Shown piece by piece: positions 11,429-22,494 of a stretch of 64,000 bases of DNA. The DNA is taken from the NCBI GenBank assembly GCA_013350335.1, contig CM023540.1, positions 58,628,962-58,692,961 of the forward strand, given 5' to 3'. The position numbers were made by a program, and so were the translations under genes. Numbering within the stretch: the first letter of the stretch is position 1; each line of letters starts with the position of its first letter. The notes beneath the pieces were generated by a model. It made no database searches. It saw nothing but the letters and a program-made list of their open reading frames with translations, and was not told the DNA's origin. This DNA comes from Chimonanthus salicifolius (Eukaryota > Streptophyta > Magnoliopsida > Laurales > Calycanthaceae).

Positions 11429-11618
11429 CTCCTTCCATCCCATTTTAGTTGTCTCATTTGGAATATTTGTATTTTTTAAGGAACTCTTTATATAAGGTTA
11501 GTACTCATGTGATCTCATCAATTTTCAACATATTTTATACTACTCAAATACAAATGAGACAACTGTTTTGGGACAATTCCAAAATCCATATAGGACAACT
11601 AGTTTGGAACAGTGGAAG
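11429..11618. mobile_element. Stowaway-like MITE (Tc1/mariner type), 190 bp
   Basis: The left terminus CTCCTTCCATCCC matches the plant Stowaway end (CTCCCTCCGTCCC type). The right terminus is its imperfect complement (GGAACAGTGGAAG). TA dinucleotides flank both ends (11427-11428, 11619-11620). A second inverted pair lies inside (GTTGTCTCATTTG near 11450 and AAATGAGACAAC near 11551). Non-coding. Confidence 0.82.
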
Positions 11619-11620
11619 TA

Positions 11621-13095
11621 AAAAACTTATTAAAGTCAATTTTTAACAGCTAAAATAATATAATTAGCATGATTAGATGCATGTGAGATGTCACCCGTCT
11701 CTTATCTATGTGGTCTTCCATGCATTTCATCAAACCATGTTGACCTAATATTTCTTATAAAGTGTTTAAAAATATGCCTCATAAAGGGAAAGTTTGTTAT
11801 TATAAAATTTTAATTAATAAAGAGTGCTTTGAAATTTAATTTGTTAGAAGAAAGTATTTACAATTGAATACAAAAGATGAGGCTAACTTTTTACAATTAT
11901 TGAAACAAAGGGAAGCTTTTGCAATTGAAGTAATAGATAAAAATATTTATAAATTTCCCTACTTTATATATGTAAGGTGAATATCTTTTAAATTATCTCA
12001 CCCTTCCTATATAAAACTCCTACTCGGAATCAATAAAATAATTATAGTCTCAATAAAATTTAATTATGCAGTTGCCAAGAACATTCACAAATAGATAATT
12101 TCTCATACTAGACGTTGTTAGACTATCTTGGGTAGACATCTTAGCCACGCATCTTCTGCATTTGGGTCCCTGTTTGATGGCTCATAAAGGAATTGAATAG
12201 TGGGCCCAATATTCCATAACAAAGGCGTAGATAGAAATATGTGTTTCACCTCAACCAGGTTTAGATGGGCTAGATCCATGGTCTATCCACCATCAGAACC
12301 GGACCATCTATCGAACAGTCTCCTATGTATTTTGGATTCAACCACGGTTAAAGCCTGTGAAATAATAATATAATATAAATATTAGTAAGACAGCTTTTAT
12401 AAATAACATTAATATAAATACTACAAATAACATTCAAACTCTAAATAATATACCAAAACGGTGAAAGATATGTGATAGAAATGGTAAGAAACCTTTATAT
12501 TTCAAATATATCTATTTTTTTTATATTAATTTTTAATATTTTGAAGGGGAAAATTTAAAAAAAATTAAAAAAAATTAAAAAAAAATTCAAATTCTGTGAA
12601 CTGTAGTTCAAGACTTGCAGTTTTATCCGCAAAACCGCATAAAACCGCAGTTCACAACAGTTTTTTACGATCCAATTGACTGTGCGGTTTTTTGACCTAA
12701 CCGAACTGTGAGCACGGCGGTTCAGGTCGAACCGCGCAATTCTATCCAGTTCTGATAACACAGTTCTCCACAGCCAAATCTATGAAGATACACAAGTTAT
12801 GGGTTATGGATCTTGATCTGCTGATTGGGGTTGCAACTGGCTAGGCCCAGTTGAACTCTAGCTTGCTTTGGGCTGTTACTTTTGGGGCTAAACTTTCGGG
12901 CCCAATGGTTCATTTCGTTGGAGATTCTCATCACACAGCTTCCATTGCTGGACCTAGATGTTAGGCTTTTTTCATATTTCGAAAATTCGAGATTCACAAG
13001 TTATAGCATTAAGTAGATGTCTCCTTTTAGTATTCTTGATAAATAGCTCTCATGAAGATGAGAAAAAAGTCTAATTTTCATGCTCTTCATTTTCA
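11621..13095. other. Intergenic DNA with no gene; CGGTT-rich patch at 12590-12770
   Basis: Mostly AT-rich, with no open frame of note. At 12590-12770 there are repeated CCGCA, GCGGTTTT and CGAACCG words (for example GTGCGGTTTTTTGACCTAACC). This resembles the CGGTTCGGTT-type subterminal sequence of some plant hAT elements, but I could not find paired ends or a target duplication. Confidence 0.4.
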
Positions 13096-13113
13096 ACAAA
13101 CAATCCTTAATAT

Positions 13114-13285
13114 AATAGTTTAATTGGCAAGCACTTTGACCTAGGAATCAAAGGTCTCGGATTCAAGTTCTGTAATCACTAGATGTCCGTGGCTTGTAGA
13201 GAGTTGTGTGCATCTAGAGTTTTACTTAATGTCCTGTACTCAGGAGAGGTGAGGGTCTTAGATTTCTTCATTACAAAGAAAAAAG
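13114..13285 (+). mobile_element. tRNA-derived SINE, 172 bp
   Basis: The 5' end looks like a tRNA. There is an A-box-like TAGTTTAATTGG near 13116, an anticodon-stem-like TTTGA/TCAAA pair around 13135-13152, and a B-box-like GGATTCAAGTTC at 13159-13170. The 3' end is A-rich (CAAAGAAAAAAG). Near-identical 18-base duplications (ACAAACAATCCTTAATAT at 13096-13113 and ACAAACAACCTTTAATAT at 13286-13303) mark a LINE-mediated insertion. Confidence 0.82.
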
Positions 13286-13303
13286 ACAAACAACCTTTAA
13301 TAT

Positions 13304-14050
13304 CCTCAATGATTTTAATTTCAAAAATATTAGTTTCAAGGGCAGGATATCCTTGATTTAAAAAAGAAAAGAAAAGAAAAATTAAAGCAGCATGCTTATT
13401 CTTTCATATTTAATCATAGTCTTTCATTTTTAATCATAGATATAAAAATTCAAATTTAGGGTAACAACAATATTAAAACATTATTACTCACAGATAGTCT
13501 TAAACATATTTAAAAGCATATCGCATTCAACTTGTTTAATGCTTGGGTCTTAATTGCTCTAAGTATTCAAAATATTCTTACCAATGAATTGCCGAAATCC
13601 ACTATACCCTTTATATAATTTAGAGTTTCAATGAAACTGTTTCATATACATGGTTATTTAATTTTTTAAATCTCACATTAATATTTTAAGCTATTACCCT
13701 AAGCTAAGTCAATGTATTGTTTTAACTTATTACACCCAGAAAAATATTCCAACCTTGTCGTAATACATTGTTGTTGTTCATAGAGGGAAGGCTCAACGGT
13801 TGCATACACAGGATCATTGCCTAGTAAAGCCCATTTAATAAATTGGTAACATTCAATTTGATTCATTGAATAAATAGATAAGTTCGACCTAAACTTATTT
13901 GTAAATAGGTAGATTCAATTAATTTGACTATTAATATATTTGTAAGGAACACATTCAACTATATGTATTTATATAGATTGAAAGAATAGTCTTGGTCTAA
14001 GTCTCGTCATAAAAGTTATTTGATTAGATAAATGGGTAAATCGATTTGAA
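13304..14050. other. AT-rich spacer
   Basis: No coding, repeat-end or RNA-gene signal seen. Confidence 0.5.
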
Positions 14051-14059
14051 TTTAACAAA

Positions 14060-15133
14060 GGTGGCCATTTAGACATCGCTCTTTTTTGCCAGGACACACC
14101 ATTTTTCAAAAATGTGTGAAATTACCATTTTGCTCTTCCATTTTAGACCGTCCGAATTCATGTTCAATTCATTTTTTGTTCGTTCGGACAATGAGACCGT
14201 CCGAGCGAACATTTCAGTGTAAAATGCGTTCGTTCATACAGTCTTCTCTCATGTAGGGAGTTTGTGGGCTATGAAGAGAAATTTTGAAACGAGGTTGTTT
14301 CTCAACCGATTTCTACAAATAAGATATCAAAATCATCTACTTTGAATTCCATGAACTCCGGGATTGATTTTAAGTGAAAATGGTATAGTTTTGGACTTCA
14401 AAAATCGTATCCAAAGAATTAAGGAAAAATTGCCTTCCCTCTTAATTCTTTGGGTATGATTTTTAAGCCCAAAATTATACTCTTTTCACTTAAAATCAGT
14501 CCCAGAGTTCATAAAATTCAGACTAGATGAATTTTGATACATTGTTTGTAGAAATTGGTCGAGAAACCGCCTCCCTGCCAACTTTAACCTCTGCGCGTTT
14601 GGCTCAGGTTTTCAAACGAAGTGGTTTCTCAACCAATTTCTGCAAACAAGGTATCAAAATTCATCTAGCTGAATTTTATGAATTTCGGAGTTGATTTTAA
14701 GTGAAAAAGGTATAGTTTGTGTTTAAAAATCGTACCCAAAGAATTAAGAGGGAAGACCATTTTTCCTTAATTCTTTGGGTATGATTTTTAAGTCCAAAAT
14801 TATACCCTTTTCACTTAAAATTAGTCTCGGAGTTCATAAAATTCAGAGTAGATGAATTTTGATACCTTGTTTGTAGAAATCGGTCGACAAATGGCCTCGT
14901 TTGAAAATCCTTTTCCGCAGCCCACAGACTCCTTACAGGAGAGAAGACCGTCCGAATGAACGCATTTTACATTGAAATGTTCGTTCGGACGGTCTCATCG
15001 TCCGAACAAATGTGTTTAACACTTAAATGTTCGTTAGGAGGATCTAAAACGGAAGAGCAAAATGGTAATTTCACACCATTTATAGAAAAACGGTGTCTCC
15101 TAACAAAAAAGAGCGGTGTCTAAATGACGAGTC
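14060..15133. mobile_element. Foldback Mutator-like element (MULE), 1.07 kb
   Basis: Long inverted termini share ATTTAGACATCGCTCTTTTT (left, near 14067) and its complement around AAAAAGAGCGGTGTCTAAAT (right, near 15106-15125). A 9-base duplication, TTTAACAAA, flanks the element (14051-14059 and 15134-15142), typical of Mutator-type insertion. The homology continues inward (TTACCATTTTGCTCTTCC; CCGTCCGAA), and the interior is itself made of inverted copies of the same blocks (AATTAAGGAAAAAT, TTTTCACTTAAAAT, GAAATCGGTCGA). Most of the element can therefore fold back. No transposase coding. Confidence 0.82.
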
Positions 15134-15142
15134 TTTAACAAA

Positions 15143-15409
15143 TCTAAACCAATTTAACTTGTTTCAAAAATCTGAAGTTAATCTGAACCCTTTGAATGAA
15201 ATCTTAGAATTCCATTCAACCATCTTGGATTTAAAAATAAAAAACATTACCAAACTTATCTAGCTTATCTTCTACTTTTTTTGAAGCTACACTCGGCCCA
15301 TGATCTCCACAACTAGCTGCCATGGAAACCGACTCTTAAGAACTCCATAATTCCACTGTCAAAATCAAATCTCAGTAGTTTTACTTCAATTCAAACATCT
15401 CAAGAAAAT
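15143..15409. other. Spacer
   Basis: AT-rich DNA between the MULE and the second SINE, nothing identified. Confidence 0.5.
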
Positions 15410-15421
15410 TTAAATCTCAAT

Positions 15422-15635
15422 TTTTTTTAAGACCAAGGTATCCAAGCGTCCCATTTGAATATTCTAGGTGTACCACCTGACTAATCCTTAGGGCATATGT
15501 AAACTTCTCAATCCACACATGCCGAATACAGGGGAGTGGGCCTTTTTGTGTTGAGGGGGGATTAATCTCAAGATCTCCTACAAATAAGGATAGGAATTGA
15601 CCATCAAACTAATCCATCGTAGACTCATATTTAAC
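15422..15635 (-). mobile_element. Probable tRNA-derived SINE, 214 bp
   Basis: In minus-strand sense a tRNA-like head (GATTAGTTTGATGGTCAAT, then a B-box-like GAGATTAATCCC) is followed by unrelated body sequence and an A-rich end (CTTAAAAAAAATTG). A 12-base direct duplication TTAAATCTCAAT flanks it (15410-15421 and 15636-15647). It abuts the copia 3' LTR by about 10 bases. Confidence 0.65.
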
Positions 15636-15656
15636 TTAAATCTCAATATGCTCTAT

Positions 15657-15811
15657 TGAAGTTGAAGAAGTTTAGAAAAGTTGGCTCAAGGGCCCTTTTC
15701 ATTATACAATGTATATATAGATGTACAGGTCTAAGTATGGAAGCCCTCAATCAGGGAACTTGACAAAGATAGAATAATATATACATGGTAGGTCAACCCT
15801 TCTCTCTAATA
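15657..15811 (-). repeat. 3' LTR of the minus-strand copia element, about 155 bp
   Basis: In minus sense it follows a purine tract (GTGGGGGAG), begins TATTAGAGAG (from the usual TGTTAGAG), holds a TATA-like TCTATATATACATTG and an AATGAAAAG stretch, and ends near CTTCAACTTCA. The left boundary is inferred from the TG/CA rule. No matching 5' LTR is visible in the window; it would lie right of the insertion at 49686. Confidence 0.65.
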
Positions 15812-15820
15812 CTCCCCCAC
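15812..15820 (-). promoter_or_regulatory. Copia polypurine tract
   Basis: GTGGGGGAG in minus sense directly precedes the 3' LTR. It is the usual second-strand primer position of copia elements. Confidence 0.7.
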
Positions 15821-15834
15821 AAACTCGACTGTGG

Positions 15835-16390
15835 TAAAGTGATGAGGTTGGAACTAAGCTTTGAGAAGCACGACAACGATAACCCCTTGGTGAAGATATC
15901 AGTGAGTTGATCCTCAGAGCAGACAAACTGAATCTGATGAGTGCCAGTTGTGACACGTTTGCAGAGGAAATGATAATCAAGCTCAATGTGTTTAATCCGA
16001 GCATGAAACACAGGATTAGAGATCATATACGTTGCACTGAGATTATCACAAAAAGGTACAGTCGGAGAAGAGAGAGGAAAACCAAGCTCTCGGAAAAGAT
16101 GTTGAATCCAGACATTATCCGCACAAGTATAGGCAAGGGCCCTATATTCAGCTTCAGCACTAGACCGAGAGACTGGGGGTTGCTTCTTTGCACACTAAGA
16201 AATTAAATTGGGACTCAGGAAGATACAATAACCGGTAGTAGAGCGTCTACTATTAGGACAACCAGCCCAATCAGCATCAGAGTACGCAGTCAGGCGGAAA
16301 GGTTGTGTCTCACGCATGAGATGTAGCCCACGTCCCAGGGAGCCTTTGAGATAACGAAGAATGCGTTGACAGCATCAAAATGAGACGTGC
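15835..16390 (-). pseudogene. Copia RNase H domain, C-terminal part of polyprotein (broken)
   Basis: Minus-strand frames give YSDADWAGCPNSRRSTTGY, RSSAEAEYRALA, VFHARIKHIELDYHFL and DQLTDIFTKGL, the standard order of blocks in Ty1/copia RNase H, which degrades the RNA of the RNA-DNA hybrid during reverse transcription. The DADWAG and SSAEAEYRA acidic residues are present. Stops and frameshifts interrupt the blocks, and the upstream side is cut by solo LTR L2 (duplication CGTGC). The polyprotein resumes at 19689. Confidence 0.85.
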
Positions 16391-16415
16391 TGTAACACCC
16401 CGGATTTTCAATTCA

Positions 16416-16419
<4 letters not shown>

Positions 16420-16458
<39 letters not shown>
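16420..16458. repeat. (AT)n microsatellite
   Basis: Uninterrupted AT dinucleotide run of about 39 bases near the start of solo LTR L2. Confidence 0.95.
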
Positions 16459-16460
<2 letters not shown>

Positions 16461-17195
16461 AAATTGTCCATTTAATTTGTGAATTAATGGAGATGGACCT
16501 TAGATGGGTAAGGAGTTAGGGTCAATTGCCCAATTAAGACCCAACGGATTATGGATAAAGTTCAATTGAAATAAATGGGTAAGATTTATTTAACTGGATC
16601 AAGGTTGTCAATTGGGTCAAATGCCCAATTGGGACCAAATGGGTCATGGTTGACTTGGTTGACCACCAAATGAGTTTAAGATCAAGTTCAATTAAGGTGT
16701 GGCTGAATTAAATTGGAAATGGAATCAAGGAATTGAGTTAATGAATGAGTACAAGTCTTGAGTTTAAAAGAATTAAAAATATTTGAGTTAAGGCGAGTTG
16801 GATGGGAAGTTAATGGGATTTTCATCTTAAGTGAGTTAGAAGAGTAGATGGAGAGTTGCATCTCATAAGACCAAACCCAAGGTGTACACACGTTGGAGAG
16901 GTGGGAGTTTCATCTCATGGGATGAAACTCCAAAGGGATCATTAATGAGGGAGGTGAATGGTTTTGTTGTTACACAAGCTATATCCAAGAGCACATGTTG
17001 GGGAGATGGAGGGTTTCCATCTCATGATGGAGACCCAAGAGGCACACGGTTGGAGTTTCATCTTATGGGATGAAACCTCCAAAGGAAATATTAATGAGGA
17101 AGGTGAAGAGTTATAGTTGTTACAAAGGGGCATCACCCAAAGGACACCACCCTTGGCCGAATTACATTGCACAACAAAGGGAGTTCTTTTCTTCA

Positions 17196-17222
17196 TCTCA
17201 CTCTCTCTCTCTCTCTCTCTCT
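17196..17222. repeat. (CT)n microsatellite in LTR leader
   Basis: CT dinucleotide run upstream of the splice-donor-like site in L2. The minus-oriented LTRs have matching GA runs (for example near 37146 and 46518), so the tract belongs to the LTR design rather than being random. Confidence 0.85.
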
Positions 17223-19693
17223 TGGCCCATCCCCCTCTCAAGACAAGAAACACTTAGAGTATTTTCTATCTCAAGCTTCTCTCCCTCTCACTCAAGGCCG
17301 ACCCTCTCTCAAAGACAAAGGAGAAAGGACTTAGAGTTTTCCATCTCAAGCTCCTCTCCCTCTCACAAGAACCCTAGGGTTGACCCTCTCACAAAGATCA
17401 AGGAGGAAGAAAGAAGAAAGACTAAGGAAGGAAAAGAGCGGAGGAGCAAGTCGGAAAGAAAGAAACCAGAGGAGTCGAGGACTCGGTAAGTACTTGACGA
17501 GATTTTATTAAGTAAGAAAAGATGGTCAAGGAAATGGCCGAACCCTAATTTTGTATTGGCTAAGGACCTTATGCATGTCCCATGTAGGAAATGGTGAATG
17601 ATCAAGAATCATGGTTTGGCCCTTGCATAGGCCAAACCCTATGTTTTATGTACAAACCCCATCAAAGGATCAAATCTTGGATGTATGATTTTTTAAAAGG
17701 AAATGATGAACCATAGGGTTCGGCCATGTTGTATGGCCGAACCCCATGGAAGGATATTAGTGATTTTTAGTGGGTTTAAAGGATGAAAATCATAGATGTA
17801 TGTTAGTCATTTTAAAAGGTTTTAAGGATGATAATGATGGGAGATTATTGGTGATTCTAAGTACGTCTTAAATATTGCAAAGCATGATCTAAAATGTTGT
17901 AAATGGTAAAGAACCATGGACCATGGGTTCGGCCATGTTGTATGGCCGAACCCCATGGATGGATGTTGATGGATTTTGGGTTGTAAAATGATGACCCAAG
18001 TGTATGACTAAACCCCCCATGGAGGGACTTTATTTATGGGTCTAAATGTTGTAAATGATGCAAATGGAGGATGAAGATGAACATCATGGTTCGACCATGT
18101 TGTATGGCCGAACCCCATGAACCATTTTAATGGGTCATTTATGGATCTATGCATGTTTAAATGAATGAAGGATCAAGCCAAGGAATGGAGGGATCTATTA
18201 GGGTTTTATGTTATGATTAATGAATCATGTATGGACCATTTTGGGACTTAAGTCATGTGTAAATAAGCTAAGTGATTAGCTATGGAAAGAACAATGGCAA
18301 AGATGGAAATATAGTTAAAATGATGGACCATGGGTTCGGCCATGGTTTATGGCCGAACCCCATGGAGAAGGTTTTGTGGACTTAGGGTTTTATTGATGCT
18401 AAATGACTAACTCATGTGTGATTGGTTAATGAATCAAAAGAGGGAATGATCTTGGACCCAAAACCAAGTGAGTGAGGTTCGGCCATGTTGTATGGCCGAA
18501 CCCCACTAAAGTATGTTTGTGGACTTAAGCATGGTTGGAAATCAAATGAAGCATTGGTTTGATTTATTGATATGTAATAAGGTAACGGGACCTCACAAGC
18601 GGTGTATGATCGGCTTGATGCGATCGGTGAGCGGTTTTCGGACAAAAATGCAAGGACACATTAGTTGGTCATTGGTAGGATTCTTACCTTATTGAAAACC
18701 ATATGATATGTATAGATGATGATTTTAATTCATGTTTGATGAGTTATTTTGGTATCAAATAATATGTTTCAATTATGGAATTTTAAATGCTATGATATTT
18801 ATTATTACATATCATGTTGGCATTTGCATCTCATGCATGGCATGGGAGGGATGAAATGTAACCGAAGACCCGCGCTCCATCGGGGCGTCCATAAGGCATT
18901 AGTGAGGGTACCTTGATGTGCATTATCCATCAAGAGGGATGTGTGATTGATTTGTAACTGGAGATCCACACTCTATCGAGGCGTCCGTAAGGCATTCGTG
19001 GGGATACCTTGATGAGGAGTTTCCATCAAGGGGATACTATGTGATTGTGATATGGCTGATGGGTGAGACTCATGGCATATGACACTCATGGCATGGCATT
19101 GACTTGCATGGTTTTAATTTTATGTTATCTATATTATTTTTATACTAACCCATGTGTTGACCCTACTCGGAGTACCTACTGGGCGCGTTGTCTAACGCCC
19201 TACTTCTACCTTAGTTGATGACACAGGGAATGGACGAAACGAAGGAGGTGATCGGAGCCAAGCTTAGGAGCTTGGATGATTTAGTTTCATTTTATTTAAG
19301 TTATTCATGGACAATGTAATTTGAGTAGCTAGTATTTGGGACTGTAATAACGTAGATTATTTGTTATGGTTTGGAATGTTAATTTTGGATATTTTAACTT
19401 AAGATAATTATTATTAAGTGATGGACTTCCTTGCTAACTAAAATGGAATAGAATTGTTATTCTATTATAATTCCGCATCTACGATTTATTCCACATGTAT
19501 AACCTTATTGCATGTGAACCATTCTCGTGGACTTAATCCACACACACGTAGGGTTGGCCAGTTAAGGGCCGGGCTTTGGAAGCTCGGACTTAACTCGCGT
19601 CGTGATGTTCCCTCTCTCTTTCACTCTTTATTTTTTTAAAAAAAATAGACTCTGATTTTCAGCGAGTGAAAAAGGGCGGGGCGTTACACGTGC

Positions 19694-20675
19694 GTGGCTG
19701 GCTCATGAACTAAGAGACAATATGCACCGCATGAGCAACATCGGGCCTGGTGAGTGTGAGATAGAGAAGAGCACCAACAATTTGATGATACATAGAGGGG
19801 TCCGATAGTACATCACTGGTGGTAGAAGATAATTGAGTCTTGACAGCAATGGGCGTAGAGCAAGTCTTGCAGTCAAGCATTTGACTGCAACGAAGAAGAT
19901 CAAGGGTATATTTGGTTTGAGACAAATGTAACCCATTAGAATGCTTAGTCACCTCAAGGCCCAAGAAGTAATGGAGAGCGCCAAGTTCCTTGATTTCAAA
20001 TTCTGTACCCAGGCTGCGAGTGAAAGATTGAATAAGCAACGAAGAATAGCCGGTCAATACGATGTCATCAACATAAAGAAGAAGAACCATAACACCTGGC
20101 CATGCCGATACGTGAACATAGAGCTATCAACTTTGCTTTGAACAAAACCATGAGAGAGAATGAAGGAGTTGAACCATTGAAACCACGCTCTAGGTGTTTG
20201 TTTCAAACCATAAATAGCTTTGTGCAATTTACAGACATGATGAGGATGATTAGAATCAATGAACCCAAGAGGTTGAGTCATATAAACCTCTTCGGTAAGA
20301 TGGCCATGAAGAAAGACATTCTTGACGTCCAGCTGGTGGAAGGGCCAGTCAGAAGTAACAGCAAGGCTGAGATGGGTTTGACAACAAGGCTGAAGGTCTG
20401 ATCATAATCGATAGCTGTCTGTTGATGAAAGCTCTTAGCAACAAGTCTGGTTTTGTAACGCTCAATGCTGCCATCAGAACGTCGTTTGATCTTGAAGATC
20501 CACTTACAACCGACATGGTTGAAATTCGGTGGCGGCGGTGGAACGAAAGATCAAGTTCGTTGCTGAAGAAGAACATTGAATTCATCATTAATTGCTTGAC
20601 GCCAGTCCGCTGAACGAACAACTTGAGTATAGCTAGTGGGATCAATGTCAGAGGTAGTATGGACCATAGAAGCAA
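19694..20675 (-). pseudogene. Copia reverse transcriptase (frameshifted)
   Basis: In minus sense the Ty1/copia RT blocks occur in order but in shifting frames: KLHKAIYGLKQTPRAWF near 20230, LLYVDDIVLTG near 20075 (YVDD polymerase site kept), LGALHYFLGLEV, LSQTKYTLDLL and GALLYLTLTRPDVAHAV near 19735. The thumb region then runs into solo LTR L2. The enzyme copies element RNA into DNA inside virus-like particles. At least two frame changes (near 20060-20100 and 20280-20360) disable it. The catalytic YVDD loop itself is intact. Confidence 0.88.
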
Positions 20676-20679
20676 GTGC

Positions 20680-21135
20680 CTAAGGGAGTGGATGACGAGT
20701 AGAAAAATGGGCCCGTTGTTTGGGCTTGGAGATGTCGGCTTTAGTGTGAGTCACCATAGGATGATCATTATTCGGCGGGGGTGGAGTAAGAGCTGGAGAG
20801 GAGATGACAACAGAAGGCGTAGTTGGTCCTGGGAGTGAAGGCAGTGACGCGACAAGTGGTGAAGCAGGTAGCATCAGAGGACAAGTTGATGCTATTGTCG
20901 GAGATGACACAAGAGGAGAGACAGGAAGGATCGGAGGTTCCTGTGAGATGGTGATAACAGGAAGGAAGACCATATCAGAAGAGGGAGAAGTTGTATGTCG
21001 CACTGTAGCCATGGCGTAGGGAAAAACAGCTTCATTGAATAAGCACATGCCTGGAGATGTAGACTCTGCCTGTAGAAGGGTGCAAATACCTGTAGTCCTT
21101 GTGATGATCATTGTCACCAAGAAACACACACTCAA
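20680..21135 (-). pseudogene. Copia integrase-RT linker region
   Basis: A 151-codon open stretch rich in Pro, Ser and Thr (SPTIASTCPLMLPASPLVAS) between the integrase and RT homologies. Such a low-complexity linker is normal in copia polyproteins. No separate gene is proposed. Confidence 0.6.
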
Positions 21136-21224
21136 TCAATTGAGGTTGGAGTTTGTTAGTAGCATAATCACCCAAGTAAGGGTAACAAGCACATCCAAAA
21201 GTGCGCAATGTTAGATAATCGGGT

Positions 21225-21835
21225 CTAATGCCATAAAGCTTCTGGTAGGGTGAGGTCCATTGAAGAAGTGGTGTTGGCAGTCGATTGACTAGATAGACAG
21301 CAAGTGATCAATGCCTCAACCGAGAGGTGATGAGGGAGATGAGATGCAGTGTTTGCGTTTAGCAAGACCGTTTTACTGTGGAGTGTATGGACATGACAAA
21401 CGGTGAATGATCCCTTTTTGCGACACAGGTTGTGAAAGGAGTGATTATCATACTCCTTACCACCATCACCTTGAAAAAATTTAATGGAAGTATAAAAGTG
21501 ATTTTCAACAAACATAAGAAAGTGATGAAAATGAGTATAAACTTCCGATTTATGGCACATTGGAAAAACCCAAGAGAAACGCGTGTAATGATCTGTGAAT
21601 AAAACATAATAAGGAAAGCCAGAAACTGATAAAACTGGAGACATCCAAACATCCGAATGAAGTAAATAAAATGGTGTAGGAGTACAATGGTTACTAATTG
21701 AAAATGGGAGTCGCGTAGACTTGCCTAGAAAACAATCACTACAAAAAGGTGAAAAAGAAAACTTAAAAGAAGATCCTAAACATTTACTGGTGGCTAAAAC
21801 TTTAAGCATTTTATTAGAGGGATGTCCAAGACGCT
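21225..21835 (-). pseudogene. Copia integrase (partial)
   Basis: A 194-codon stretch with CSDCFLGKSTRLPF (Cys pair of the zinc-binding head), PFYLLHSDVW (first catalytic Asp), YYVLFTDHYTRFSWVFPM and FFQGDGGKEYDN (second acidic block; GDGGKE replaces the usual SDNGKEF-like motif). The order is that of Ty1/copia integrase, which inserts the cDNA. A frameshift follows the second block, so the final Glu region is degraded. Continuous with the protease part to the right. Confidence 0.85.
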
Positions 21836-21839
21836 AGTG

Positions 21840-22232
21840 TCAGATTGACTCAGAAGAGCAGGATGCAACTAAAGCATGAATGGTGCGAGTAGTGGGCTTG
21901 ATAGGATAAAGGCCAGCTTCATATTGGCCCTGAAACAAAGGAGTACCAGTATGTAAGTCACGAATAACAAAACCCCAAGGGAAGAAAGCAAAACTAACAG
22001 AGTTATCTTTTGTGAATTGAGCAACAGATAACAAGTTTTTGTGCATGTGGGGAACATGGAGAACATTGGACAGATGAAATGTAGAGGAGTTTGAGGAAAG
22101 AGACAAAGTACCAGTGTGCCCATGGGAATGAAGTCACCATTATCTAGAAGAACTTGATCAGTACCACTGTAGGGAGACCGAGAGAGGAGCAAGTGGGTAT
22201 CACCTATCGTTGTGATATCCTGACCCATGAGG
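21840..22232 (-). pseudogene. Copia protease and gag-pre-integrase region (broken)
   Basis: Minus-sense frames give SPYSGTDQVLLDNGDFIPM, FHLSNVLHVPHMHKNLLSV, FTKDNSVSFAFFPWGFVI and TGTPLFQGQYEAGLYPI, typical of the stretch after the copia protease active site. The active-site DSGA lies beyond 22232 and is missing. There the homology stops abruptly at a different LTR-like sequence. Gag reappears only at 48520, so about 1 kb of coding is lost. Confidence 0.85.
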
Positions 22233-22494
22233 TTGAGGCTAGGCCCTAAATAGGCTAATCCAAGCGAAACTGGGCCTTGTCGGACGGGCCAGCAGAGTGG
22301 GCCGGTAGGATCTGACAGCCCAGTAGTGGGTGGGAGTTATGGAAAGTCCCACATCGGAAGTTGAGGAGTTTGAGAAGGGGTTTATAAGTAGCCTTGTTCC
22401 CTCAAACCATCAAGATACGTTTTGGACCCGGACTTGGGCCGGGTCCGATCCAAAAACTGTGCAGGCTCGCGCGTGTGAAAGTGTGTGCGCAGTG
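22233..22494 (+). repeat. Small LTR-like fragment (TRIM-like), partial
   Basis: It contains AAAGTCCCACATCGG near 22346 and TTTATAAGTA near 22380, the same motif pair and spacing as in the TRIM LTR at 50718-50911 (AAAGTCCCACATCG; TTTATATGAG). It is abutted by copia on the left and cut by the gypsy-1 3' LTR on the right (CAGTG/TGTAAC). Neither true end can be fixed. Confidence 0.4.

Larger units (their letters stand above)
16391..19688 (+). mobile_element. Solo LTR L2, gypsy chromovirus-type family, 3298 bp, inserted in copia
   Basis: Starts TGTAACACCCCGG and ends GGGCGTTACA, with duplications CGTGC at 16386-16390 and 19689-19693. Opposite orientation to most other copies. In element sense the order is: an AT microsatellite, CT-rich leader DNA, a splice donor (G/GTAAGTAC at 17485/17486), five palindromes (near 17714, 17927, 18090, 18332, 18478), a GGTAGGATTCTTACC-like site (near 18675), CATCTCATGCATGGCATGGG (near 18826), two CTTGATG/CATCAAG hairpins (18912-18934, 19008-19030), GGGCGCGTT...AACGCCC (near 19179) and CCAAGC...GCTTGG (near 19258). 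It shows the module order of the family most clearly. Confidence 0.93.

Noticed and set aside
12590..12770. Complete hAT MITE around the CCGCA/GCGGTT patch
   Set aside because: Words resemble hAT subterminal DNA, but no paired ends or 8-base duplication could be found.
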